From NCBI GenBank assembly GCA_036897485.1, contig JAYMTF010001622.1:1-22220 (forward strand): a DNA stretch of 22,220 nucleotides. Reading direction: 5' to 3'. This DNA comes from Pelargonium nanum (Eukaryota; Streptophyta; Magnoliopsida; Geraniales; Geraniaceae). A program made the position numbers and the translations under genes. Shown piece after piece: positions 1 through 9,681 of this stretch. The notes beneath the pieces were generated by a model. That model saw only the letters and a program-made list of their open reading frames with translations. It was not told the origin of the DNA and ran no database searches. Numbering within the stretch: the first letter of the stretch is position 1; the number at the start of each line of letters is the position of its first letter.

Positions 1-1416
1 TTAAGTAATATATAACATATGTAATTGTGTGGCTAATACCTATAAACTATAGGTTTTTACTGTCTGCTTATGAAAAGTGTTAGAGAAGTGACATTTTGTA
101 AGGTTACACTGTTTTGTCCGTAATGTTTACTGTGTTTTTGGGTTTGATATCAATAAAATATTTAGGGTTTTGATACTATTGATAGTGAGAGTTTCTCATG
201 GGTCGTCTTCTTTTGGGTAAATAAGATTACAAAAAGTGGAAGCTTAAAACCATTTTGAATGGAATCCAATGGCAATGAGAAACTAAACAGTCATGTAATG
301 AGATTTTACAATCCATCTACAAAAGTAAACTTTTTTGTATTGGAAGTTTTTTTTTTTTTTGAAAGAATGAGCTGCAGATTATTATTACTATACACACCTT
401 TAATTGTCAACTGTACTCAAACATACACATATATATACATAGTGCTGTATTGTCTGCATATCAAAAGAAAAGAATATGTCAATATAGAATGGAAAGTAGA
501 AAAGATATATACACTATGCTCCATCTTTTCTAATATTGTATGGCTTCATGAGACGATTTTGACATCACATATGTTCATATTCTCTATCACTGTTTAATTT
601 ACGAAAAAGTCTAATTTCACATAGCTTTTTTATCAATCTTATGAATGAGTGTGCAAGACTAGGCAAGTAAAATATGATGGGAGGTGATGTTCAAGTTGAT
701 CCCTAGATAAACTAATTTTATGGCCAACTTCATGTCTAATATTGTGATTTCTGGTTTCAAGTTTTATTTAATCTAACTAGTTGTTTTCCAAAAAAATAAA
801 AAAATCTTAGTGAAAATGTATATACCAATCGGCTTACATATCGAAATGGTCCTAAAAAACAAAATAATATGGTGTACATATAATAAATAAACACACACAT
901 TGCTTTAACAAAGATGATAACTAATAATATGCACCGTAAACTAGAGAGAAACTTAACTAAGGCCTAGAGCAAGTCGAGATAGTTTATAGTCCTTTTCAAG
1001 GTTAATTAAGTAAGGTTAAATATATATGTAGTCTACAGCATGCAACTCTAGGTAGCCCTTATTTTAGGTCACAGTGTCACACACACAAACAATAGAACAC
1101 CATTAATTACTGATAAAAGCTAGGATATTCCATATAAATGTTGATGATGATCATCACTACTAAACAAACCCCAGCCACCAATTTAATTACAAAACAAGAA
1201 AATAATAGGGACCCCCTCCTCACCAACACCTCACCCCCCTCCCTACTTATTAATAAATTTAGCTATATATAAAAAGAGTCCTTACATGTGACTTCTTGCA
1301 CCTAGCAAGAACCCACCTCTTAACTCTCTTAACTTAATATATATAACCAAACCCTACATCACATTCATAGAGCTTTCAATTCCTTTATATATAAAGATCA
1401 ATCTTCATGATCATAT
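1..1416. other. AT-rich flank downstream of the LOB-like gene
   Basis: No coding region is supportable here. An open frame at 259-597 (plus) begins with ATG, but its product is low in complexity, is encoded largely by T runs and AT dinucleotides, and resembles no family I know. The last 200-300 bases before 1416 are probably the 3' UTR of the minus-strand LOB-like gene. They include a C-rich stretch (G-rich in the mRNA) at 1208-1244. I saw no exact AATAAA on the minus strand close to the stop, so the cleavage site is not placed. Confidence 0.5.
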
Positions 1417-1968
1417 TCACATATTTCCCTCTCCTCCTCCTCCATTGATGCCACTCCATGGAAGATGGAAACCAGAAGAAGCTTCACAAAAACCTCCTCC
1501 TCCTCCTTCATTACCAATCCTTCTAAACATACCAAACTGATCAACCAGCTGTGGCCTATGAGAGGCCACTGGTGGAGCTTGAACCGAATGGCTTGGTAGG
1601 GCTGTGGGTATAGGATGATGAATTTCATTGCAGGCGAAGCGGATGAGATCGGCATTGGCAGCATCGAGCTCCTTCTGGAGCCTCTGGACCTGTCTTTGGA
1701 GGAAGGAGATGGCGCCAACGCAGCCATAGACGGGGTCTCTGACTCGAGCCTCGGCTTCGTAGGCCAGGGAGTTGACTGCGTCCTCTCGCTGGTGAGGGAG
1801 GAGGTCGTTGAGGAGCTTGGTGACGTTGCTGGCTCCGAAGATCTTGTGGACGTTGGCGAACTTCTGAGGCTCCTCCGGCGGGAAATAGGGCGCGAAGATG
1901 CAACCGGGCAGGCATTTCCTCCGCAAGAACTTGCAGGCGGCGCAGGGAGAGTTGTAGGAGGAAGCCAT
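1417..1968 (-). CDS. LOB: LOB-domain (LBD/ASL) transcription factor, LOB-like
   Basis: This encodes a 183-aa class I LOB-domain protein, a plant-specific nuclear DNA-binding factor family that marks organ boundaries. The C-block is CX2CX6CX3C (Cys9, 12, 19, 23). The GAS block runs from about Phe24 through Phe44-Gly-Ala-Ser, with the conserved Asp78-Pro-Val-Tyr-Gly. A leucine-zipper-like L-X6-L-X3-L-X6-L follows at Leu90, 97, 101 and 108. The C-terminal tail is Gly-rich and ends in a Leu-Pro-Trp motif and Gly-Asn-Met; I remember Arabidopsis LOB ending similarly (QGGNM), which favours LOB over AS2/LBD6. The start is the ATG at 1966-1968. The frame is open six codons further, but that extension begins at TTG and crosses the predicted intron acceptor at 1981. 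The coding part is a single exon. The family assignment is certain; orthology to LOB itself is likely, supported also by the HDA6 neighbour. Confidence 0.93.
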   Translation of the reverse strand: MASSYNSPCAACKFLRRKCLPGCIFAPYFPPEEPQKFANVHKIFGASNVTKLLNDLLPHQREDAVNSLAYEAEARVRDPVYGCVGAISFLQRQVQRLQKELDAANADLIRFACNEIHHPIPTALPSHSVQAPPVASHRPQLVDQFGMFRRIGNEGGGGGFCEASSGFHLPWSGINGGGGEGNM

Positions 1969-1980
1969 TAATTCAACAAA

Positions 1981-3165
1981 CTGCAAGCATCAACTTCAGC
2001 TGATCAAGCAATTCTTTTTGTTTTGTAAGCAAGCTATAGCTTAATTTTATTATTTTTATCAGGAAACGTAACAACCGAGACTCGAATATGAACCTATAGC
2101 TTAATTTGTCTAGCTAATATATATGGAGTACTAGCAGAGTGTTCTTCTCAATTTACATCTTAATTTGATTGCTTGAGAAAGATTGTTAACTTATTACTTA
2201 TATATACATATATATATAGGAAAATAATTAAGGCCTTTTCTATGAAGTTCACGAGCTAGCAGTACTAATTCTTGTACTATATCTATATATATTAATCAAT
2301 ATATGTTTATTTGTTCGCTTGTTTCATATATTTATTTATAAGAGAACGCCTGAAAAATAAACAAATACTTACACAAATGTATACATGAACATATTTTAAT
2401 GTTTGTCGTGATAGTTGTATAAGCATTTCTCATTTCACACATCAGTCTACCTTATGCATTAGGACACTTATTTGTGCAATTGTGTCAGAAATACTTGAAC
2501 TTTTCTTATTAAATATTACAAAATATGTATATATATTCTTGAAGGAGATTATGTTGGATTAGGGTTACTTAAACAAACCCAGTGGATTGCTTTCTTGATT
2601 TCAAATACTTCCTAATCTCAATTAGTACACTCAAAAACACAAGACACGATTAAATCTGCCGATAATATGTATATATATTCTTCATTGTTTCTTCTTCTTA
2701 ACCCCTAAGATTTTGCCGAAAAAAAAAAATAAAAAAACCTAAGATTTATTCATTCTCTTTATCCATTTAACTCTTCTTCTCCATCTCTATCTTCCTGTCC
2801 AGATCTTTCAGTTTTTGAAGCATTTTACTGCATGGGAACAACTATGCATAATGATCATCTGAGATCAGTTGAAAATGGAACTTAATTATCTGACCGCCCG
2901 CGCCGGTGCAACTGAGAATTTAATTAGCTTATACATCAAGAACAAAATTTAATTATACTACCAGTGTTGAAGTAATTAAGATATATATATATGAACATGG
3001 CTAGATGTGTATAGCTAAGCTAGTTAAGCCCTAAATTACAGATTCTAACTAGTTAGTTAAGATATTTAGCATCTCTCTTTAGCCCTTAGCCCAAAGAAAT
3101 AACAAAAACAACAATATGATTAGCACAAAAAAGATTTAGCCATAAAAGGAAACAAAACTTGTTAC
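1981..3165 (-). other. 5' UTR intron of the LOB-like gene
   Basis: On the minus strand a good donor (CAAGCAG|GTAACA, exon ending at 3166) and a good acceptor (GCTTGCAG|TTTGTTG, exon resuming at 1980) frame a 1185-base intron that ends only 12 bases before the start codon. Related LBD genes such as AS2 are known to carry leader introns. The interior is AT-rich with TA runs and one short GC-rich island (about 2893-2906). No coding potential is visible. Splicing is inferred from motifs only. Confidence 0.65.
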
Positions 3166-3530
3166 CTGCTTGTGATCTAGCTAGGTTTCTTTGATCAGAA
3201 GAACAAGAACAAGAAAAAAGGGAAGCTCCTTTTTTTCCCTAATAGGAGCTCTTTCAAGAGTTCTTCTTTACTCTCAATAAAGCTATATCATGAGAGCTTC
3301 AGAGATGTAGTGAATATATGGAAAACCCTAATTGGAAAGGGAAAGGGAAAAAAAGTGGAAGAGTGTGTGGTAGTGGTGCCTGCAAAATTCAGTAATAAAA
3401 GGCAATTGGGGAAGAGATATAGGAGGGCAAAGAGCATTTAGTGAATGGAGAAGCTAGGAATGGTGTGTGTAGCAAGAGACAAAGGTAAGAGGAGAGAGAG
3501 AGAGAGAGGGACATTAATAAAAGAATGACT
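3166..3530 (-). other. Predicted first (non-coding) exon of the LOB-like gene
   Basis: This is the probable 5' leader upstream of the intron donor at 3165. In mRNA sense it is pyrimidine-rich and includes a CT repeat (3489-3509) close to the predicted transcription start. It holds two upstream start codons. One begins a 49-codon upstream ORF (3437 to its stop at 3288-3290); the other begins a two-codon ORF near 3291. The left limit is set by the donor. The right limit is only estimated from the TATA-like motif. Confidence 0.45.
3489..3509. repeat. (AG)n microsatellite
   Basis: A run of AG dinucleotides lies near the predicted start of the LOB-like transcript. It reads as CT in the sense of the mRNA, a common feature of plant core promoters and 5' leaders. 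Confidence 0.8.
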
Positions 3531-3560
3531 ATGACCTTGCATCCTCTATACATATATAAT

Positions 3561-3567
3561 ATTTATA
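3561..3567 (-). promoter_or_regulatory. TATA box candidate for the LOB-like gene
   Basis: The minus strand reads TATAAAT here, about 30-35 bases before the point where a CT-rich leader would begin (about 3530). Other TA-rich stretches lie nearby, so this is the best of several candidates. Confidence 0.4.
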
Positions 3568-5269
3568 ATCATCAAATCATTCATTTCCCATTCTCCCCTA
3601 TCATCTACCTATGTAGCTTTCTTTATCATGCATTAGGAGATCATATCATATTCTCTTTCAAATAAAAATTCAAATCCAATTGGCTCTTCTCTTTCATTTT
3701 GCATCATTTAGTGTGCTAATCTATAAACTAGAAATATGAAAAGAAAAATCTTTAGCATAAAGACTTTTAGTTGACTTAGAAAATATGTAAAGATTCGAGT
3801 TTTAAACATAAGCAACAGAAAAGAACGATCAACAGAAACTGATATGTTTTCTAAAGAAGGTTCGCGATCAACATCCAGACCTAGTTTTGGGGCAAATTCA
3901 TTTCTTCAAACTCAAACTCGGAAGCTTTACTTAAGTTGAAACAACTATTTACCGTTTGACTCACACAATATTTGTTGGTAATTGGTCTCTCACTATTTTA
4001 ACATGAATAAAATTCATTTAATAAATAAATAAACTAAACTCATCCTTCAATTTTGACATTTTAAAAATAGGTTAAGATTTAAATCACTATAGGGACCTAG
4101 AACATCCAATTTCTTGTCTCATCTCATGAGATGAATTGATGAAACACTCTGTAGTCTGCATCTAGCAATGATAGAGTTGATCAACCTCCTTCCAAGTGCA
4201 AGCTACATGGCTTTCAAGCTCTGAACTCTTGCAGTCTTTGTCTAAAATGATAGTCCATTTTTCAATTTTTGCAAATACTAAAGATGTATTAGTTAGAGTT
4301 AAAATTTTCCTTATTTACATCTCAATTCAAAAAAGAGATCAATCTAAAACTCTTGTCACTATTTTTTTTTTTCTCTTGTCACTATTCTTTTGAAACTATC
4401 TTGACATCAAATTGTTTCCAAAGTGATCTCCTAATTACACAAAAAATGTTATATTTGGGTTCAAATGAAACTCTAACGAATGAATCATTTGTATTCTCCA
4501 ATCCGTACATGTTCTAGCGATTACAATTTTTTGAAAAAGTAAATTATTTAGTAAAATAAATGTGTGTATATAATAATTTAGCCCGTCTAATTTCAGTGTT
4601 CACTCGATAACTCACTTGCAGTTCAACCAACTTCCATCTCCCATTAGGTAAATAGAGTTCATCTAACTCTTTATAGAATCCCTCCAATCAGTTGCTTAAC
4701 TTTGTGTTAAGCCATAATAGTTTTGAAAGTTATACGATCATCATTGACATTGTAAGTGAGGAAGCCGCTTTCAAAGTCCTTGCTCTTATTCTCATCCTAG
4801 CTGGATTAATCTTCTGCTTCTATTTTGGGGAATTCAGGTGTCGAAACGCTCGAACGAGCATCCACATCTATTGTTATTTTCACCGGTTCAAAAATAGTAC
4901 CAGGTTTAGAATGAGTTTCTTAAAGTACTCCGGCTTTTATGAGAAAAACGACTTCAAAAATGCATGTCGCAGTACTCAACGATCATATTGACATCTAAGC
5001 TTGAGATTTGAAATTTGACAACTAAGAACTTTAGAGCATGAAGGTATTACATAACCCATAAAAAATGTATGAATATTTGTGTAGGGGTCTATCCAATTTA
5101 TTAGTGGCTTAGCAACTCAGGGTCTGAGTGTGAGCCTAATTGTAGAGCTGTTTCTCTACCTCCATATATTGGGTTGGTCCCCATGGCCATGGGTGGAGAC
5201 TGGAGAGTAGACATTAGTCTCAATCTTTCGTGTCAAAGGTATAAACTATATGGAGAAGGGAGGCATTAG

Positions 5270-5299
5270 CACGTGCAATTGTAGGACACGGGCGTGTCC
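5270..5299. promoter_or_regulatory. G-box plus adjacent palindrome
   Basis: CACGTG lies at 5270-5275 inside GCACGTGC. Eight bases later comes GGACACGGGCGTGTCC (5284-5299), whose seven-base arms pair exactly around a central GG. G-boxes bind bZIP and bHLH factors; the second site is unassigned. The distance to the nearest gene (LOB-like promoter about 1.7 kb, NLR-like gene about 2.1 kb) leaves the target open. Confidence 0.4.
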
Positions 5300-6544
5300 A
5301 CACTTGCTCAATCCTCCTTATAACTAGCCACCCAATTGTCCTTTTTTTATTATTATTATTCCTTGTGGCCACCCCCTCACCGTTCTTGTTTTCTTCGGTC
5401 AACAAACCAATTAATTAATATTTTCACAAATAATAAATTAAATAATCTACCTAATGATTAGTAGAATTAGGTCAGGGATTGTGTTTGATTTGTTATGATT
5501 GTTTGGAATTTCAGTCTCTCCTTAACTCAAACAATTGAAAATTAAAGACGTACGCATTTCTTAATCCTTATAATGTAAGTGAGGGTCACATATTACTCTA
5601 TTATCATTCATTAAAAGTTTATTAAAATATGATCATCAAACGTAAGTCAAATTAGAAAATATTGTTTCAATTTATTACGAAATCTTGAGTTTGAATCTTA
5701 GATAATACAATCGCCCTACTTTAAAGATATAATTGAGAGTCCGTTTCAAAAACTCGCGATTAAGTCATATTGATATGAAAATACTTTACTCATTTTAAAA
5801 TAATTGTCCACTTTTAATTTTAGTTAGAACACGTTGTTTTAAGACAGAGAGATTGTGTATTAATTAACTGTCCCATCTAACGAAATCTTTCTCATTGGAA
5901 TATTGACTACCTACAAGTGTTATGTAGATACTGAATATGACAAGGGAGTTATAAAGAAAAGCCCTAAATCCAATTCTTATTAATCAAAAAGAAAAGGAAA
6001 GGAAGAATATATAGAACAGAGAAAAGCATGCGTGATCGAATTGGTGCATAAAAATTATACTGTAATATAATATAGGAAGCATATATAAAGAAACATGTAA
6101 TGTAATATAATAATAATCTAAGGCTGTAAATTAAGTTGACATTGGCGCAAAAATATTCTCTCCCTCTCTGAGTCTGACTTTGAATTTGACGATCGATTAG
6201 TATTCATAGGGGAACCTCGTACCTTAGGTGGAAGCTAGGTAGGTCTCTTTTATCAGAATGTCAATTTTTATCAACAAAAATGTCAATTTAATGAACAATT
6301 GAGTCAAACTGAGTCCTAAAGCTTTTTTGTGAATATGATCTATGAACAATAAAAGGCCCAATAAGAGGTGGATATATAGATGTCCAGTTCATGAAAGCCC
6401 AACCAGAAAATTTTATCCCACATGATATTTCATTCCAACCACAATGTAGCCATGTTTATATGAACATCATATATAAATATATAGACATAGTGCCAGGGAC
6501 TATGTTTGTGGACATATAATCCTAAGTGTGAGCACAACATAGGA

Positions 6545-6570
6545 TGAAAGTGAAGCTAGCTTCACCTTCA
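6545..6570. repeat. 26-base near-perfect palindrome
   Basis: The core GTGAAGCTAGCTTCAC (6550-6565) equals its own reverse complement. After one mismatched pair the symmetry resumes for four more base pairs on each side, giving 12 of 13 paired positions. Confidence 0.8.
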
Positions 6571-6888
6571 AAGAATTTGTTACCCCTGTACAGGTTCTAC
6601 GAAGCCAGAAGCAAGGTCACAAGCCTCCAGCTCGATCCTCACTCCTCTAGCTTTATATCCAAAACTACGGATTCAGTATATTTTTAAAACAATTATTCTA
6701 ATACGTGGATAAGACGACAACGCATTCTACTTGTCATTTTGATAGAGGCACATCTCTAATAAAAGTGTTTATACACATTGATTTCATACAATATGCGGAC
6801 TGATAGGGATCTTATTATAATTTTTGTTCTAACAAAATTGTCACGCAAGGGTAAAATAAAACAAAAGCAAATTACAACCCACTCTGTT

Positions 6889-7228
6889 TATATCATTCAG
6901 CAAATGAGGAAAGCAAATACACTAGGGAGAGTTATTTTGGAATATGTTTTCATTTGGATTTCTCATAAAACATTTTTTGAAAACTCATTGTTATGTAATT
7001 ACATTAGGGAGAGCTATTTTGGAATATGCTTTTGGATTTTTCTCATAAAACATTCTACGAACACTCAGTGTTATTTTCATTTGCTCTCCGTACTGTAATT
7101 ACATAACACTGAGTTTTCGAATGATGTTTTATGAGAAATCCAAATGAAAACATAACACTGAATTTTCTAAGGATGTTTTGTGAGAAATCCAAAAGTATAA
7201 TTCCTTTCCTCATTTGCTAAATGATATA
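6889..7228. mobile_element. Palindromic MITE-like element
   Basis: A 340-base element is bounded by 25-base terminal inverted repeats at 6889-6913 and 7204-7228 that differ at one position; their shared core is AGCAAATGAGGAAAG. The left arm holds two diverged tandem copies of a roughly 80-100 base unit (about 6918-7001 and 7002-7101). The right arm holds two shorter inverted copies (about 7103-7152 and 7153-7216), so the whole can fold into a long hairpin. There is no coding capacity. A TA target duplication is possible, but the flanks are TA-rich and the superfamily cannot be fixed. Such elements are non-autonomous DNA transposons and often lie in promoters. Confidence 0.7.
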
Positions 7229-7234
7229 TATAAA
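7227..7234 (+). promoter_or_regulatory. TATA box of the NLR-like gene
   Basis: TATATAAA lies about 170 bases before the first ATG (7403). It overlaps the outer edge of the right terminal inverted repeat of the MITE-like element. It would place transcription start near 7255-7265 and give a leader of about 140 bases. Confidence 0.5.
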
Positions 7235-7402
7235 AATAATTGGGTCCTTCTCAGTCTGAATTCACAAGAAAATTGTTCCACAAGAGGGCAAAAAGAAGAT
7301 TACAAACAAGGCCGGCCATTTTTTACTATATCTACTGCTATTGTGCAAGAACTCTTTAATCACTCATCAAACACCATATCTTCTGATCATAGACCCAAAC
7401 AA

Positions 7403-8965
7403 ATGGCTCAGCCTTCCATTGAGTCCTTTCAAGCACCAGCTTCTTCTTCTTCTTCTTCTTCACCACATAATCTTAAGTTCTTGAATTTACCTTATTACCT
7501 CAAGAACTGCTTGACCTATTGTTGCATCTTCCCTGACCTTCACCGGATTCGCAAAGGGAAGCTGATTCGGCTACTGGTAGCTGAAGGTCTGGTTCAAGAA
7601 AATGGAGATAAAGTTCCTGAGGCTGTGGCAGAGCAAAACATTGATGAACTTACCAATCTAGGTATGCTCCAAGTGGACAAGTCCTATGGAAGCGGTACCA
7701 ATCTCTTTGTTGTACCACCTTACCATGAACTATGTCTTCACAAGGCCATGGATGGAGAGCATTTCATTACCATATGGAACAGCACAGACTCTAGCGTCCC
7801 TTACGCTAACCGACGCGTTTCATTTGCTCCGGACATAACCAAGATCATGTCCAATTCTCTATTCTTGATGGGGAATACAAAGCTTCCTGAAGAAGAAGGG
7901 AACTGGTTGAATCTTTCAGAGCCAAATCTTTTACAAGTTCTTGATCTTGAAAAGACCAAGATCAAGAAGTTGCCTGATGAAGTTGGAGACTTGACACACC
8001 TCACATACCTAGGTTTAAAACACACTGATATCACTGAGCTTCCTGAGACAATTGGTGATCTACAAGCCCTGCAGACACTAGATGTCAGATGGTGCGGGAT
8101 GTTAGAAGATCTGCCTAATACGATGCTTAGTCTTGTGAGACTAAGGCATCTGAAAATGTACAAGAACTCGGGTGTTCGGGGGATGAAGGTGCCCGAAGGA
8201 ATCGGGAGATTGAGAGACCTCCAGACCCTTACGGGTATATATGCCGGGGGAGGCACTGCAGAGGAATTAGGCCAATTGATACAGCTTCGAAGACTAGGAG
8301 TGATGGATGTAGCTGATGACCATATCCACGAGCTATTTGGTTCAATTATGAAAATGGAGAGCCTTTTGAGCTTGTCTCTGGAAGCAAAACATACTTTTTC
8401 GAGCGGGAAGCTAGTGATCCTAGAGTCATTTACACCTCCGCCACTTCTTGAAAAACTCCGCCTAGGCGGGTGCCTGGACGAGATGCCAAACTGGGTAGCT
8501 TCAATGAACCAGCTTACCAAGTTATATTTAAGCTTCTCCCACCTCTCTGAGAGCCCAATGCCGGTCCTCGAAGGCCTGCCTAATTTGAAAATTTTAACGT
8601 TGTGGCATGCTTATGATGCAAGGCAGATTGGGAGGGAGTTCTGCAGGATGGGTGGCTTTCCCAAGCTGGAGGATCTTAGTATTGCTTCTCGTGTGTTGGA
8701 AGAGTGGACGGAGCTTGAAGAGGGAGCTTTACCGAGCTTGAAGTGCCTGCACATCCGTAATTGTTTGCAGTTGAGGATGCTTCCGGATGGACTGCAGTTT
8801 GTGACCACATTGGAAGAGCTGAATTTGCTGCCATTGCTGGACGTTCTTGCAGAAAAGTTGAGGCCTGATGGAGGACCGGAAAATTACAAGATCAAGAACA
8901 TTGCAAGCGTATCGTTCTTGACCACGTCTAGTTTGCTACAGCGGGCGCGCCAAGATTCGGGTTGA
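7403..8965 (+). CDS. NLR-derived protein lacking CC and NB-ARC: winged-helix remnant plus LRRs
   Basis: A 520-aa intronless product. After a Ser-rich N-terminus (Ser14-20, from a TTC repeat), residues 24-91 match the winged-helix (ARC2) end of CC-type NLR resistance proteins: the LPYYLKNCLTYCCIFP segment, a basic patch, LIRLLVAEGLVQE, then a VAEQNIDEL helix. The usual MHD position reads Tyr107-His-Glu-Leu instead. The linker Arg137-Arg-Val-Ser-Phe corresponds to the RRLSI region, and LRRs run from about residue 175 to 500. No P-loop, RNBS or GLPL motif is present here or upstream, so ATP binding is not expected. The first ATG in frame is at 7403; the frame is open upstream to 7214, but that is a TTG codon. 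AATAAA follows at 8987-8992. It could be a regulatory or decoy LRR protein, or the 3' part of a broken NLR that gained a promoter. The long intact frame favours a functional gene. Confidence 0.85.
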   Translation: MAQPSIESFQAPASSSSSSSPHNLKFLNLPYYLKNCLTYCCIFPDLHRIRKGKLIRLLVAEGLVQENGDKVPEAVAEQNIDELTNLGMLQVDKSYGSGTNLFVVPPYHELCLHKAMDGEHFITIWNSTDSSVPYANRRVSFAPDITKIMSNSLFLMGNTKLPEEEGNWLNLSEPNLLQVLDLEKTKIKKLPDEVGDLTHLTYLGLKHTDITELPETIGDLQALQTLDVRWCGMLEDLPNTMLSLVRLRHLKMYKNSGVRGMKVPEGIGRLRDLQTLTGIYAGGGTAEELGQLIQLRRLGVMDVADDHIHELFGSIMKMESLLSLSLEAKHTFSSGKLVILESFTPPPLLEKLRLGGCLDEMPNWVASMNQLTKLYLSFSHLSESPMPVLEGLPNLKILTLWHAYDARQIGREFCRMGGFPKLEDLSIASRVLEEWTELEEGALPSLKCLHIRNCLQLRMLPDGLQFVTTLEELNLLPLLDVLAEKLRPDGGPENYKIKNIASVSFLTTSSLLQRARQDSG

Positions 8966-8986
8966 GGGTTTGATAAGAGTTTGAAG

Positions 8987-8992
8987 AATAAA
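8987..8992 (+). terminator. Polyadenylation signal of the NLR-like gene
   Basis: An exact AATAAA lies 22 bases after the stop codon at 8963-8965. Further AT-rich near-upstream elements follow to about 9130. Plant signals are loose, so the cleavage site could lie anywhere in that range. Confidence 0.4.
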
Positions 8993-9246
8993 TGTATGGG
9001 ACATGAAACACATTATGTTGCTTCAGACATGAGTGTGTATGTGTTAGTTTATTGGGTTTTTCTGGTGAATTCTATGTTGATGTGCTAGTATATTTTGGTG
9101 CATAAATGAGTGTAACACTTTCTCCTTCCATTTATCTCATTTCTCACATTACCAACATACACTTTGGAAAGCACAACTCTATGAGATCATTTTGATATGA
9201 CATGTTTAAATGACTAGTTACAAAAACAAATTAGCCTATGACATGT

Positions 9247-9681
9247 TCACTGAACAGCCTCTGGAGGAGCTGGAGCATACATAGATTTTTTCTGACTTCC
9301 CACCGGCGATGGCGGTGACCTTATACTTGATCTCAGGCTCCGGGAAGGCACCATTTTGTTGCTAGCAAGTTGTGAACTTTTACATCCAAATCCATCTTCT
9401 TTTCCTGAAAGCATCTTTCTGGAAATGCAGGGTGAAGTTTCTTTGCTTCCTTCCAAGCCTTTAAACAGATCATGCCAAGAGAGAAATGATCTAATTAATT
9501 AGCCAAAGAATCTAGACCGTATATACAATGATTATTTCTATATACGATATGAATCAGCACATGATGAGAACAGATCGTTACCATAAGGGAAAAATGCAGA
9601 AGTTGCTGGAAAATCAACCACGAGAAGCAAGACTACTGTCACTACCGCTGCCACCAGCCTTGCTTGGGATGTGCTCGTCAT
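9247..9681 (-). CDS. Candidate two-exon small secreted protein (103 aa), unassigned
   Basis: Exon 9582-9681 begins with ATG and encodes a classical signal-peptide pattern: MTSTSQAR, a hydrophobic core LVAAVVTVVLLLVV, then a small-residue ATSA site near residue 29. A donor TTATG|GTAACG (9581) and an acceptor TTTAAAG|GC (9459) join it in phase to 9247-9458, which ends in TGA. The mature part is rich in Ser, Lys and Pro, with two Cys and a Ser-Pro-Pro-Ser-Pro-x-Gly stretch near the C-terminus. That stretch faintly recalls SGPS-type plant peptide hormones, but the hallmark Gly-His end is missing, so I assign no family. An in-frame upstream exon ending at 9973 (CAA|GTAATG) could add 19 residues from another ATG. 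Caution: other frames of the same exons also look protein-like, so this may instead be 3' UTR or alternative exons of the gene at 12269-13231. Confidence 0.33.

Larger units (their letters stand above)
3570..6888. other. Long intergenic region without a supportable gene
   Basis: Frames in this 3.3 kb are short and interrupted on both strands. The longest open stretches (4692-4991 plus, 5220-5405 minus, 4196-4393 plus) show no domain, and at least the minus one begins at a non-ATG codon. The left part is the promoter side of the LOB-like gene. Structured sites stand out against the AT-rich background: a G-box (5270-5275), a short palindrome (5284-5299) and a 26-base near-perfect palindrome (6545-6570). 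The stretch 5690-5725 resembles the B-box part of a decayed SINE, but I could not define its ends. Confidence 0.5.

Noticed and set aside
259-597. ATG-started open frame of 112 codons on plus
   Set aside because: Composition follows T runs and AT dinucleotides, with no domain, signal or splice support. Likely chance.
1615-1971. Open frame on plus opposite the LOB-like gene
   Set aside because: Antisense shadow of the conserved LOB domain.
4620-4990. Stretch with somewhat protein-like character on both strands (a hydrophobic segment on plus near 4770-4830)
   Set aside because: Interrupted on the minus strand, unassignable on plus and without recognisable motifs. It may be an old decayed coding or mobile-element fragment, but I cannot support a call.
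5220-5405. 61-codon open frame on minus
   Set aside because: Begins at a non-ATG codon, is low in complexity (Asn run from TTA repeats), and has no homology that I recognise.
6778-7098. 106-codon open frame on plus
   Set aside because: Lies mostly inside the palindromic MITE-like element and simply follows its repeated units.
7801-8520. 239-codon open frame on minus
   Set aside because: Antisense shadow of the LRR region of the NLR-like gene.
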